From the NCBI GenBank assembly GCA_013813135.1, contig JACCSF010000153.1, forward strand, positions 1-13,619: a DNA stretch of 13,619 nt, read 5' to 3'. The notes below the pieces were generated by a model. It had not been told where the DNA came from and ran no database searches. It was given only the letters and a program-made list of their open reading frames with translations. Source of the DNA: Thermoleophilaceae bacterium (GTDB lineage: Bacteria > Actinomycetota > Thermoleophilia > Solirubrobacterales > Thermoleophilaceae). Shown piece after piece: positions 6,433 through 13,619 of the stretch (position 1 is its first letter; the number at the start of each line of letters is the position of its first letter). The translations under genes were made by a program, and so were the position numbers.

Positions 6433-7074
6433 ATGCCCACCGTGGTCTCCACCGCATTCGAGGACCTCGTGGCGATCGGACTCAAGGCACTGATCTCCGA
6501 GGACCCGAACCTGGAGCTCGTCGCCGCCGGAGTGTCGATGGATGCCGTGGAGCCCGCGATCGAGCGTCACAGGCCGGACGTGGTGCTGCTCAACTTTGGC
6601 ACGCTCGGCACGCCTGGGCAAGTGCTCCAGTTGCACCGGGCGCATCCCGAGACACGCATCGTCGTGCTTGCGAACCGGCCGACGTCGGCCGAGTGCAACC
6701 AGATGCTCTCGTTCGGCGCTACCGCCTGCCTGTCGAAGGAGACCGAGGCGCGGGACATCGTCAACGCGATCCACCTCGCCTCACGCGGGATGCACCTGCT
6801 GCCGCGCTCGGCTGCCGTCGGCGGGCTGCTGCAGTCCGGCATCCAGGGCGCCGACCTGCTGACGCCGCGCGAGGCCGAGGTGCTGGAGCTGCTCCAGGAC
6901 GGTGCGACCAACGCCGAGATCGCGCACGAGCTCTCGATCGGCATCGAGACGGTTCGCACCCACGCCCGCCACATCTATCGCAAGCTCGGCATCGGGTCGC
7001 GCCGGGAGCTGACCCGGTTGGCGCGCCAGGATCCGATCGTGGTGGACGAGGAGCGGCGGCCGCTCAGCAGCTAG
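6433..7074 (+). CDS. LuxR/NarL-family transcriptional regulator with degenerate (pseudo-)receiver domain
   Basis: Two-domain DNA-binding regulator of 213 residues. Residues 1-115 have the receiver pattern (PDVVLLNFGTLG at 48-59, SFGATACLSKE at 93-103), but the phosphoacceptor aspartate is N54 and the usual acidic pair near residues 8-10 is absent (VVSTAFED). The conserved lysine K102 remains. Phosphorylation by a histidine kinase is therefore unlikely, and none is encoded nearby. The C-terminal LuxR helix-turn-helix is intact at about 142-199 (LTPREAEVLELLQDGATNAEIAHELSIGIETVRTH…), with the TPRE opening and the recognition helix including ETVRTHARHIYRKL. It may be controlled by ligand, partner protein or its own level. 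The stop codon shares a CTAG with the stop of the convergent asd gene. Regulon unknown; autoregulation through the repeat at 6384-6403 is plausible. Confidence 0.9.
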   Translation: MPTVVSTAFEDLVAIGLKALISEDPNLELVAAGVSMDAVEPAIERHRPDVVLLNFGTLGTPGQVLQLHRAHPETRIVVLANRPTSAECNQMLSFGATACLSKETEARDIVNAIHLASRGMHLLPRSAAVGGLLQSGIQGADLLTPREAEVLELLQDGATNAEIAHELSIGIETVRTHARHIYRKLGIGSRRELTRLARQDPIVVDEERRPLSS

Positions 7075-8131
7075 GCGGGTGCCGCGCGCAGCAGGCCGCG
7101 CACGCTCAGGAGCTCCGCCAGCTGAACCGCGTTGGTCGCGGCTCCCTTGCGCAGGTTGTCGCCCACGATCCAGAGGTTGAGGCAACGCTCGTGGGAGGGG
7201 TCGCGACGGATGCGGCCCACGAGGACGTCGTCGCGGCCGGCCACGTCCAGCGCCGTCGGATAAAGGCCGTTGGCGGGATCGTCGACCACCACCACCCCGG
7301 GCGTCGACGCCAGCAGCTCGCGGCAGCGCTCCGGTGAGATCTCGTCGCGCGTCTGGACGTTCGCCGATACGGAGTGGCCGGTGTAGACGGGCACGCGCAC
7401 GCAGGTCGCGGAGACAAGAACGTCGTCGCGACCGAGGATCTTGCGCGTCTCGCGCATGCACTTGCGCTCCTCGGTGGTGTAGTCGTCACCGTCCTCGAAG
7501 GTCTCGACCTGGGGCAGCACGTTGAACGCGATCTGGTGCGGGTAGACGACCGGCGCGGGCAGCTCCTTCGCCTCGATGACAGCCTCGGCCTGCCGCTGCA
7601 GCTCGTCGACGGCCTTCCGGCCAGTCCCCGACACGGCCTGGTAGGTCGACATGATCACCCGCTCGATCCCCACCTCGTGCAGGATCGGCCCCAGCGCCAT
7701 CACCGTCTGCATCGTCGTGCAGTTGGGGTTCGCGACGATGCCGCGGTGCCCCTCGAGCGCGTCCGGGTTGACCTCGGCCACCACGAGCGGCACGTCGTCG
7801 CTCATGCGCCACTGCGACGAGTTGTCCACCACGACCGCGCCGGCCTCCGCGAAGCGCGGCGCCCAGTCGGCGCTGATCGCCGAGCCGGCGGAGAAGAGCG
7901 CGAGGTCGAAGCCCTGCACGGCGTCCTCGGACAGGGACACCACGGTGAGGTCCTGGTCGCCGACCGAAGATCGACCGCTCGCGCGCGCCGCGCGCTCGCC
8001 ATACGCGATCGTTCGCCCCGCCGAGCGCTCGGAGGCGAACGGCACGATCTCGTCGGCCGCGAAGGCGCGCTCGCGCATGACGCCGAGGATCGTGGAGCCC
8101 ACGGCTCCGGTGGCGCCGACGACGGCGACCC

Positions 8132-8135
<4 letters not shown>
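7071..8135 (-). CDS. asd: Aspartate-semialdehyde dehydrogenase
   Basis: Cytoplasmic NADPH-dependent enzyme that reduces L-aspartyl-4-phosphate to aspartate semialdehyde, the branch point to lysine/diaminopimelate, threonine and methionine. The 354-residue length is normal. The N-terminal Rossmann motif GATGAVG is at residues 7-13; the catalytic cysteine C139 sits in NPNCTT; Q166, R247 and the acid/base histidine H254 (in VPVYTGHS) are at their expected places. The start is GTG 8135, overlapping the lysC stop as GTGA, with AAGGTG (8146-8141) 5 nt upstream as ribosome binding site; the N-terminal sequence RVAVVGATGAVG fits the family exactly. The open frame continues further upstream through lysC, but that is read-through of a shadow frame. 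It is coupled to lysC in one operon and is convergent with the LuxR-type gene, with which it shares CTAG at the stops. Confidence 0.97.
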
Positions 8136-9412
<1,277 letters not shown>

Positions 9413-9420
9413 GACGCCGA

Positions 9421-9426
9421 AAGATA
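9421..9426 (-). promoter_or_regulatory. Putative −10 box of the lysC–asd operon (leaderless pattern)
   Basis: Read on the minus strand, TATCTT ends 8 nt before ATG 9412, so the transcript should begin at or near the start codon. There is no Shine-Dalgarno sequence. The short leader leaves no room for a lysine riboswitch or T-box element, so regulation is more likely allosteric or at initiation. Confidence 0.45.
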
Positions 9427-9463
9427 GAGCGCCGCCTGGCGGCCCCGGGCCGGGTGCCACGGC

Positions 9464-10181
9464 GTGGTGCTGGGTGCGCGCGAGAGCGATGAGGCGGACC
9501 GCGCGGCGATTCCGGAGCGAAAGGGCACCCGGCTCGACCGGTCGTCGTTCCTGGCAAAGGTCGTCCCGGCGCGCGGGCAGCAGCGGGCGACGAGCGCCCG
9601 GCGCAGCGTCACCGACCTGGCCGCGCGCCTGCCGCTCGAGCGCAAGGTCGCGCAGCTGTTCCTGCTCGGCTTCGACGGGGCCGACCTCGACGCCGAGATC
9701 TTCACCCGCCTCCGGCGCCTGGACCTCGGCGGGATCGTGCTGGCGCAGGGCAACTACACCGACCCGGCCCAGCGGCGAGCGCGACCTGATCCCCTTCCGC
9801 GCCGCGTTCGAGGCGGGCGTTCCGGCGGTGCTGCTCTCCCACGCGCTCTACCCGATGAACGACTTCACCGCGCCGGCGTCGCTCACGCGCTCGATCGCCA
9901 CCGACCTGTTGCGCGGCGAGCTCGGGTCTGCCGGCGTGGCGATCACGGACGACCTCGCCGACCCGGCGATCACGTCGTCCTACTCGGTGGCCGAGGCTGC
10001 GGTCGAGGCGGTGGGGGCCGGCGCCGACATGCTGTACGTCTCCGGTCCGCCGGGCGTCCAGGAGGCCGCCTACGCGGCGGTGCTGCGCGCGGCGCAGGGC
10101 GGCGAGCTGCCGGATCGGCGCCTGGACGAGGCACTGCGCCGGGTGCTCGAAGCGAAGCTCGACTACGGCTTGATCAGGTGA
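9464..10181 (+). pseudogene. GH3-family glycosidase (beta-N-acetylhexosaminidase, NagZ-like), internally deleted and frameshifted
   Basis: Remnant of a glycoside hydrolase family 3 enzyme of the type that removes N-acetylglucosamine from cell-wall or other glycans. The 5' part, in the frame of GTG 9464, reads LPLERKVAQLFLLGFDGADLD then LGGIVLAQGNYTDPAQ, the usual GH3 N-terminal pattern. At about 9768-9777 the reading moves to another frame, GERDLIPFRAAFEAGVPAVLLSHALYPMNDFTAP, continuing through GVAITDDLADPAI (the nucleophile region, DD) to the natural-looking end LDYGLIR. About 130 residues that should lie between, including the DQEGG and KHFPGHG motifs with the acid/base histidine, are absent, and the two halves are out of frame. 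No signal peptide is evident. The first 45 or so codons look non-conserved. The 3' end overlaps the convergent molybdoenzyme gene by 8 bp. A real deletion is likeliest; an assembly collapse is possible. Confidence 0.8.
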
Positions 10182-12207
10182 GCGCCTCGACCTCGACGCG
10201 GTTGTCGTTGAACGTCGGCGCGTGGCCCAGCTGCGTCAGCGCCTGTGACGTGGTCGCCTGGCCGCTGCGCCCGTCCGCGTAGTCGGCGTTCCACCAACCC
10301 ATCGGCGCGACGAGCACGCCGGGGCGGGCATCGTCTGAGACCCGGACGGCGCACGCGAACGACCCACGATCGTTGAACACCCTTACCTGCCCGCCGTCGG
10401 CCACCCCCCGCGCGACCGCGTCGGCGGGGTGCAAAACCACCTCCGGCGCCGGCTGCGCCGAATGCTGCCGCCGCTGGTTGGCGAAGGTCGAATTCAGGAA
10501 CAGGTGCGTCTTCGGCGTGATCATCGCCAGCGGGAAGCGCTCTGCGAGCCGCGCGTCGGCCACCTCGGCCGGCGGCAGGTAGTCGGCGTGCAGCGTCAAC
10601 TTGCCCGTTTCCGTCCCAAAGCCGCCCTGGGCATGCGGGACCGGCCCCTGGCCGAGGTCGATCTTGCGCCAGCCGCGCGTGCGCAGATCGGCCTCGTCGA
10701 AGTCCGCCAGCAGCGCGTCCACCAGCTCGCGGTCGGTGTCGCCGAAGCAGGGATCGTCGAGCCCCAGGCGCGCGGCGATCAGCCGGAACGCCTCGGTGTT
10801 CGGCTTGGCCTCCCCGAGCGGGTCGATCGCCGGCTCGTTCCAGGTCAGGTAGTGGTGGCCCCACGAGAACAGCACGTCGAGGTGCTCCAGCTGCGTGGTC
10901 GCGGGCAGCACCACGTCGGCGTGGGCCGCGGTGTCGGTCATGAACTGCTCGAGCACGACGACGAACAGGTCCGGGCGGCGCAGCCCCTCGAGCACGCGCT
11001 CCTGGTCCGGCGCGATCGCCGCCGGGTTCGAGTTCCAACAGACGAATGCCGTGACGGGCGGGTCGAGCCCTCGGTCGGTCAGCGCGCTGCCGAGCTGCGA
11101 CATGTTGATCGTGCGCACCGGCGCCGGCCGCAGGTCCTCGCGCTTGAGCGCGTGGTCGCTGACCGCCGCGGCGGTGGCGAGCGGGATGTACGAGCAGCCG
11201 CCGCCGCGGTCCCGCCAGGCGCCGGTCAAGGCAGGCAGCGACGCGATCGTAGAGTAGGCGGCGGGCGCGCCCATGTGCCGCTGGGCGCCCACGCCGAGGC
11301 GCAGCAGCGCCGGGCGGGTGGACGCGAACGCCAGCCCCACGCGCTCGATCTCGGCGGCCGGCACGCCACAGATCTCCGAGCAGCCCTCCACGGTGTGCTC
11401 ACCGAGCTTCGCGAGCAGCTCGTCATAGCCGTCGGTGTGGGCGCGACACCAGTCCTCGTCCTGCAGGCCGGCGTCGACGATCGCGCGCATCATCCCGATC
11501 GCAAGCGCCGCGTCGGTGCCGGGGAGCGGGCTGATGTGCTCGTCGGCGACGCGCGCGGTGCGGCTGCGGAAGGGATCGACCACGACGATGCGCGCCCCGG
11601 CGGCGCGCGCGTCGAGCAGCTTGCGCCACAGGTGCGGTGCGGTCGACAGCGGGTTCCAGCCCCACACGAGAACGTGGCGCGCGTTCGGCCACTCCTCGGG
11701 GTCCACCTCGGGCGAGACGCCGTGCGTCATCGCGGTGCCGGTATACCCGGCCGTGGCGCAGATCGTCCGCTCGAGCGCCGTGGCGCCCAGCGTGTTCAGC
11801 ACGCGCGCGCTCATGATGTCGCCCTGGATCAGCCCCTGGGTGCCCATGTACGAGTAGGGCAGGATCGACTCGCCGCCGAACTCGTCGCGCGCGCGCGTCA
11901 GGCCCTCCGCCACGCGGTCGAGCGCCTCGTCCCAGGACGCGCGGCGCAGCTCCCCGCCGTCGCGCACCAGCGGGTGCAGGATTCGTTCGTCGGAGTAGAC
12001 GCGGTCGAGGTAGTTCGAGACCTTCCCGCAGAGAAAGCCGACGGTGATCGGGTGCTCCGGGTCGCCGGCGACCTTCACCGCCTGCCCGTCCTCGACGGTC
12101 ACGTGCATCGCGCAGGTATCGGGGCAGTCGTGCGGGCAGGCGCCGCGCACCAACGCAGTCGCTGCGCGTCCGGCCGAGCCGGACGCTTGCGCTACGCGAG
12201 CGGCCAT
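10174..12207 (-). CDS. Molybdopterin-dependent oxidoreductase (DMSO reductase superfamily, uncharacterised MopB-type), single subunit
   Basis: Probable bis-MGD molybdenum/tungsten enzyme of 677 residues with a single [4Fe-4S] site at the N-terminus: C24, C28, C32 and C60 (CPHDCPDTC … FLCGK). The molybdopterin domains span about 75-480, and the C-terminal dinucleotide-binding domain about 560-677 (LFLNSTFANQRRQ, near 569-581, is typical). C150 in ERTICATAGYTG lies where formate-dehydrogenase-type enzymes place the metal-ligating Cys/Sec, so it may be the Mo ligand. TDTAAHADVVLPATTQLE (424-441) is a common family signature. There is no twin-arginine signal, so it should be cytoplasmic. No ferredoxin-like, NADH-binding or membrane subunit is next to it, so donor and substrate are unknown; I do not assign formate, nitrate or S-oxide specificity. 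ATG 12207 is 9 nt past the recR stop, so it probably is co-transcribed with recR. Confidence 0.88.
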   Translation of the reverse strand: MAARVAQASGSAGRAATALVRGACPHDCPDTCAMHVTVEDGQAVKVAGDPEHPITVGFLCGKVSNYLDRVYSDERILHPLVRDGGELRRASWDEALDRVAEGLTRARDEFGGESILPYSYMGTQGLIQGDIMSARVLNTLGATALERTICATAGYTGTAMTHGVSPEVDPEEWPNARHVLVWGWNPLSTAPHLWRKLLDARAAGARIVVVDPFRSRTARVADEHISPLPGTDAALAIGMMRAIVDAGLQDEDWCRAHTDGYDELLAKLGEHTVEGCSEICGVPAAEIERVGLAFASTRPALLRLGVGAQRHMGAPAAYSTIASLPALTGAWRDRGGGCSYIPLATAAAVSDHALKREDLRPAPVRTINMSQLGSALTDRGLDPPVTAFVCWNSNPAAIAPDQERVLEGLRRPDLFVVVLEQFMTDTAAHADVVLPATTQLEHLDVLFSWGHHYLTWNEPAIDPLGEAKPNTEAFRLIAARLGLDDPCFGDTDRELVDALLADFDEADLRTRGWRKIDLGQGPVPHAQGGFGTETGKLTLHADYLPPAEVADARLAERFPLAMITPKTHLFLNSTFANQRRQHSAQPAPEVVLHPADAVARGVADGGQVRVFNDRGSFACAVRVSDDARPGVLVAPMGWWNADYADGRSGQATTSQALTQLGHAPTFNDNRVEVEALT

Positions 12208-12213
12208 GAGGGC

Positions 12214-12219
12214 AGGCTA
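12214..12219 (-). promoter_or_regulatory. Weak −10-like box before the molybdoenzyme gene
   Basis: TAGCCT, whose TAG is the recR stop codon, ends 6 nt before ATG 12207. No Shine-Dalgarno sequence is visible in the 9-nt gap. It fits the leaderless pattern of other genes here, but one half of the match is given by the stop codon, so chance is quite possible. Confidence 0.22.
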
Positions 12220-12819
12220 CAGAGCCTGGCGACCGCGGAGTGCCCGGCCGAGCGTGATCTCGTCGGCGTACTCCAGGTCCGAGCCCACCGGCAGTCCGCT
12301 GGCCAGGCGCGTGACCGCCAGCTCGGGAGCTCGCTCGCGCAGGGCGTCGGCCAGGTAGAGCGCCGTGGCCTCGCCCGTGGTGGTCGCGTTGGTGGCGATC
12401 ACCACCTCGCTTATGCCCGCGCCGTTGGACACGCGCCCGAGCAACTCGCCGATGTGCAGGTGCTCGGGGTCCACGCCGTCGATCGGCGACAGCGCGCCAC
12501 CGAGTACGTGGTAGCGCCCGTGGAACTCGCCCGAGCGCTCGATCGGGATCACGTCGCTGGGCTGCTCGACCACGCAGATGGTGGCCGCCTCACGCCGCTC
12601 GTCCTGGCAGATCCGGCAGGTCGCCTCGGTGGCGAGGTTGAAGCAGATCTCGCACTGCCCGACCGTCTCCTTGACCTCGCGGATGGCGTCGGCCAGCGCC
12701 AGCGCCTCCTCCTCCGGAGTGCTCAGGATGTGGAACGCGAGCCGCTGCGCCGTACGCTGCCCGATGCCGGGCAGACGCGCGAGCTCGGTGATCAGGCGGT
12801 TGACCGGAGCTGCGAACAG
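12217..12819 (-). CDS. recR: Recombination mediator protein RecR, apparently with a non-canonical (CTG) start
   Basis: DNA-repair protein that, with RecF/RecO, loads RecA on gapped DNA. The reading frame begins TAC-CCG-GCT… without any ATG, GTG or TTG until GTG 12573, which would give only 118 residues and remove the DNA-binding half. Reading from CTG 12819 gives 200 residues, the normal RecR length, and starts at the expected place: FAAPVNRLITELARLPGIGQRTAQRLAFH (helix-hairpin-helix, about 2-30), C4 zinc finger C56, C59, C68, C71, then a Toprim domain from ICVVEQPSDV (81-90) through TNATTTGEATALYLADAL (143-160). The whole conserved protein is uninterrupted, so it is not a pseudogene by content. 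The start codon is inferred from family length only. It sits 10 nt after the ybaB stop in the conserved dnaX–ybaB–recR order and is followed 9 nt later by the molybdoenzyme gene. Confidence 0.88.
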   Translation of the reverse strand: MFAAPVNRLITELARLPGIGQRTAQRLAFHILSTPEEEALALADAIREVKETVGQCEICFNLATEATCRICQDERREAATICVVEQPSDVIPIERSGEFHGRYHVLGGALSPIDGVDPEHLHIGELLGRVSNGAGISEVVIATNATTTGEATALYLADALRERAPELAVTRLASGLPVGSDLEYADEITLGRALRGRQAL

Positions 12820-12829
12820 GTCGCTAAGA

Positions 12830-13174
12830 CTAGAAGCCGGGTAGGCCGAGTCCGCCGAGCCCGCCCGGGCCGGCGAGGCCGCCCGCGGCCGCGTTCATCT
12901 TCGAGGCGGCCAGCTCCTGGGCCGCCCTGACCGCCTCGTTCACGGCGGCGAGCACCATGTCCTGGAGCAACTCCACGTCGTCCGGGTCGACGGCCTCCGG
13001 ATCGATCCTCAGCTCCCTGACCTCCAGGTCGCCGCTGATCTTCACGGTGACCATGCCGCCACCGGCGCTGGCCTCCACGACCTCGTTCTTGAGCTCCTCC
13101 TGGGCCTTCGCCATGTCGGCCTGCATCTTCTGTACCTGCTTGAGCATGGCGTTCATGTTGGGCTGGCCGGCCAT
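12830..13174 (-). CDS. ybaB: YbaB/EbfC family nucleoid-associated DNA-binding protein
   Basis: Small dimeric DNA-binding protein of 114 residues that associates with the nucleoid and is almost always encoded between dnaX and recR. The N-terminal helix NMNAMLKQVQKMQADMAKAQEELKNE (about 6-31) is amphipathic and coiled-coil-like; the central part (MVTVKISGDLEVRELRIDPEAV, 41-62) is the beta-sheet typical of the family. The C-terminus is a glycine-rich tail (GGLAGPGGLGGLGLPGF), also common in actinobacterial members. The start is ATG 13174, 3 nt after the dnaX stop, with GGAGGAG (13190-13184) inside the end of dnaX as ribosome binding site. Call very secure; exact cellular function of the family is still loosely defined. 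Confidence 0.96.
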   Translation of the reverse strand: MAGQPNMNAMLKQVQKMQADMAKAQEELKNEVVEASAGGGMVTVKISGDLEVRELRIDPEAVDPDDVELLQDMVLAAVNEAVRAAQELAASKMNAAAGGLAGPGGLGGLGLPGF

Positions 13175-13177
13175 TGG

Positions 13178-13619
13178 CTACCGCTCCTCCTCGTCGAAGA
13201 CTTCCTCCGCGGCGAACTCCGCCCGCAGACGCTCGATCAGCTGCTCCTCGCCGAGCAGCTCCGGCCCGGCGGGCAGGGCGTCCTCCCGCAGCTCGTAGGC
13301 CACCGCCAGCGTGTGCCCGGTCAGGCCACGCAGGGCGCGCTGCACCAGGTCCCTGTTGGCCTCGGCCTTCTTCTTGACGAAGGCGGCGTCGGGGGGGAAC
13401 GCCACCGTGAGCCGCTCGGCCTCGAGCGCCATCGGCCGCGCCGCGCCGAGCGCGGCGCCCAGCATCCCGTTCTCCTCGGTGACCGCCTCGGCCACGGCCG
13501 GCCAGATCGCCTGCAGCTGATCCAGCTCGACGGAACCCACCGGCACCGGGTCGGCTTGCGCCTCGGGGTCGGTGGCCACAGCCGCCACCGGCCCGCCCGC
13601 CGCGGAGCGCGCCGGCGCC
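13178..13619 (-). CDS. dnaX: DNA polymerase III gamma/tau subunit, C-terminal part (5' end beyond the right edge)
   Basis: Clamp-loader subunit of the replicative polymerase; only the last 146 residues are in the window. The visible part starts in an Ala/Pro/Gly-rich linker (APARSAAGGP…) and continues into the C-terminal domain: ELDQLQAIWPAVAEAV, LEAERLTVAFPPDAAFVKKKAEANRDLVQRALRGLTGHTLAVAYEL, and an acidic end FAAEEVFDEEER. The frame is open to the edge, and no ATP-binding region is visible. Identification rests on this C-terminal pattern plus the following ybaB and recR genes in the conserved order. The slippery site used to make the short gamma form in some bacteria would be upstream of this window, so it cannot be judged. 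Confidence 0.9.
   Translation of the reverse strand, partial: APARSAAGGPVAAVATDPEAQADPVPVGSVELDQLQAIWPAVAEAVTEENGMLGAALGAARPMALEAERLTVAFPPDAAFVKKKAEANRDLVQRALRGLTGHTLAVAYELREDALPAGPELLGEEQLIERLRAEFAAEEVFDEEER

Noticed and set aside
9413..9460. Earlier in-frame GTG start of lysC at 9460
   Set aside because: It adds a Pro/Gly-rich stretch not found in the family and would place the −10-like box inside the coding sequence.
9413..9463. Lysine riboswitch or T-box upstream of lysC
   Set aside because: Only about 50 bp separate lysC from the GH3 remnant, and the −10-like box sits 8 nt from the ATG, leaving no leader.
9464..10181. Programmed frameshift in the GH3 gene
   Set aside because: A frameshift alone would not restore the missing roughly 130 residues with the acid/base motif, and no slippery run is seen at the junction.
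11757..11762. Selenocysteine at the presumed metal-ligand position of the molybdoenzyme (C150)
   Set aside because: The codon is an ordinary cysteine codon (TGC on the minus strand), not TGA.
10429..12930. 833-codon plus-strand open frame opposite the molybdoenzyme and recR
   Set aside because: The translation is Arg/Gly/Ala/His-rich without domains, and it lies across several convincingly coded minus-strand genes.

Overview
The window is very GC-rich (visually about 70%) and densely packed, with many overlapping or nearly overlapping genes. Gene content and order point to a high-GC actinobacterium. The minus-strand run dnaX–ybaB–recR … lysC–asd matches the order I know from Streptomyces and Mycobacterium, although here it is interrupted. 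The style of the succinate dehydrogenase operon and of the orphan regulators makes Thermoleophilia/Solirubrobacterales my best guess. That placement is an inference and was not checked by any search.

Layout. (1) 2-1291, minus strand: a DHA2-type (14-TM) drug exporter cut by the left edge. It is divergent, across only 50 bp, from (2) 1342-2514, plus strand: a site-2-protease (M50) intramembrane metalloprotease with a CBS-like tail. (3) 2540-6193, plus strand: a three-gene succinate dehydrogenase/fumarate reductase operon, sdhA–sdhB–sdhE. Its third subunit is an HdrB-like CCG-domain protein instead of a heme-binding membrane anchor (the non-classical 'type E' complex), and its SdhB carries an extra cluster cysteine and a long C-terminal tail. 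(4) 6194-6432: an intergenic region of about 240 bp with a strong palindromic hairpin, a second stem-loop and an operator-like inverted repeat. (5) 6433-7074, plus strand: a LuxR/NarL-type regulator whose receiver lacks the phosphoacceptor aspartate. (6) 7071-9412, minus strand: lysC–asd, the first two steps of the aspartate-family amino-acid pathway, coupled by a 4-bp overlap. (7) About 9464-10181, plus strand: a broken GH3 (NagZ-like) glycosidase that has lost its middle and is frameshifted. (8) 10174-12207, minus strand: a stand-alone cytoplasmic molybdopterin oxidoreductase. (9) 12217-13619, minus strand: recR, ybaB and the 3' end of dnaX, a replication/repair cluster.

How it works together. 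SdhA oxidises succinate (or reduces fumarate), SdhB wires electrons through three Fe-S clusters, and SdhE probably passes them to quinone or a thiol/disulfide-type partner through non-cubane clusters. LysC and Asd make aspartate semialdehyde for Lys/Thr/Met and cell-wall precursors. DnaX, YbaB and RecR form a housekeeping DNA metabolism set. A recurring regulatory theme is that genes starting a transcription unit have a TANNNT −10-like box 6-12 nt before the start codon and no Shine-Dalgarno sequence, whereas genes inside operons have good Shine-Dalgarno sequences. This suggests widespread leaderless mRNAs.

The points most worth a second look are the type-E SDH with its HdrC-like SdhB tail, the pseudo-receiver regulator, the absence of any canonical start codon for full-length recR, and the deleted GH3 gene. 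I found no CRISPR array, tRNA, rRNA, insertion sequence or phage gene.
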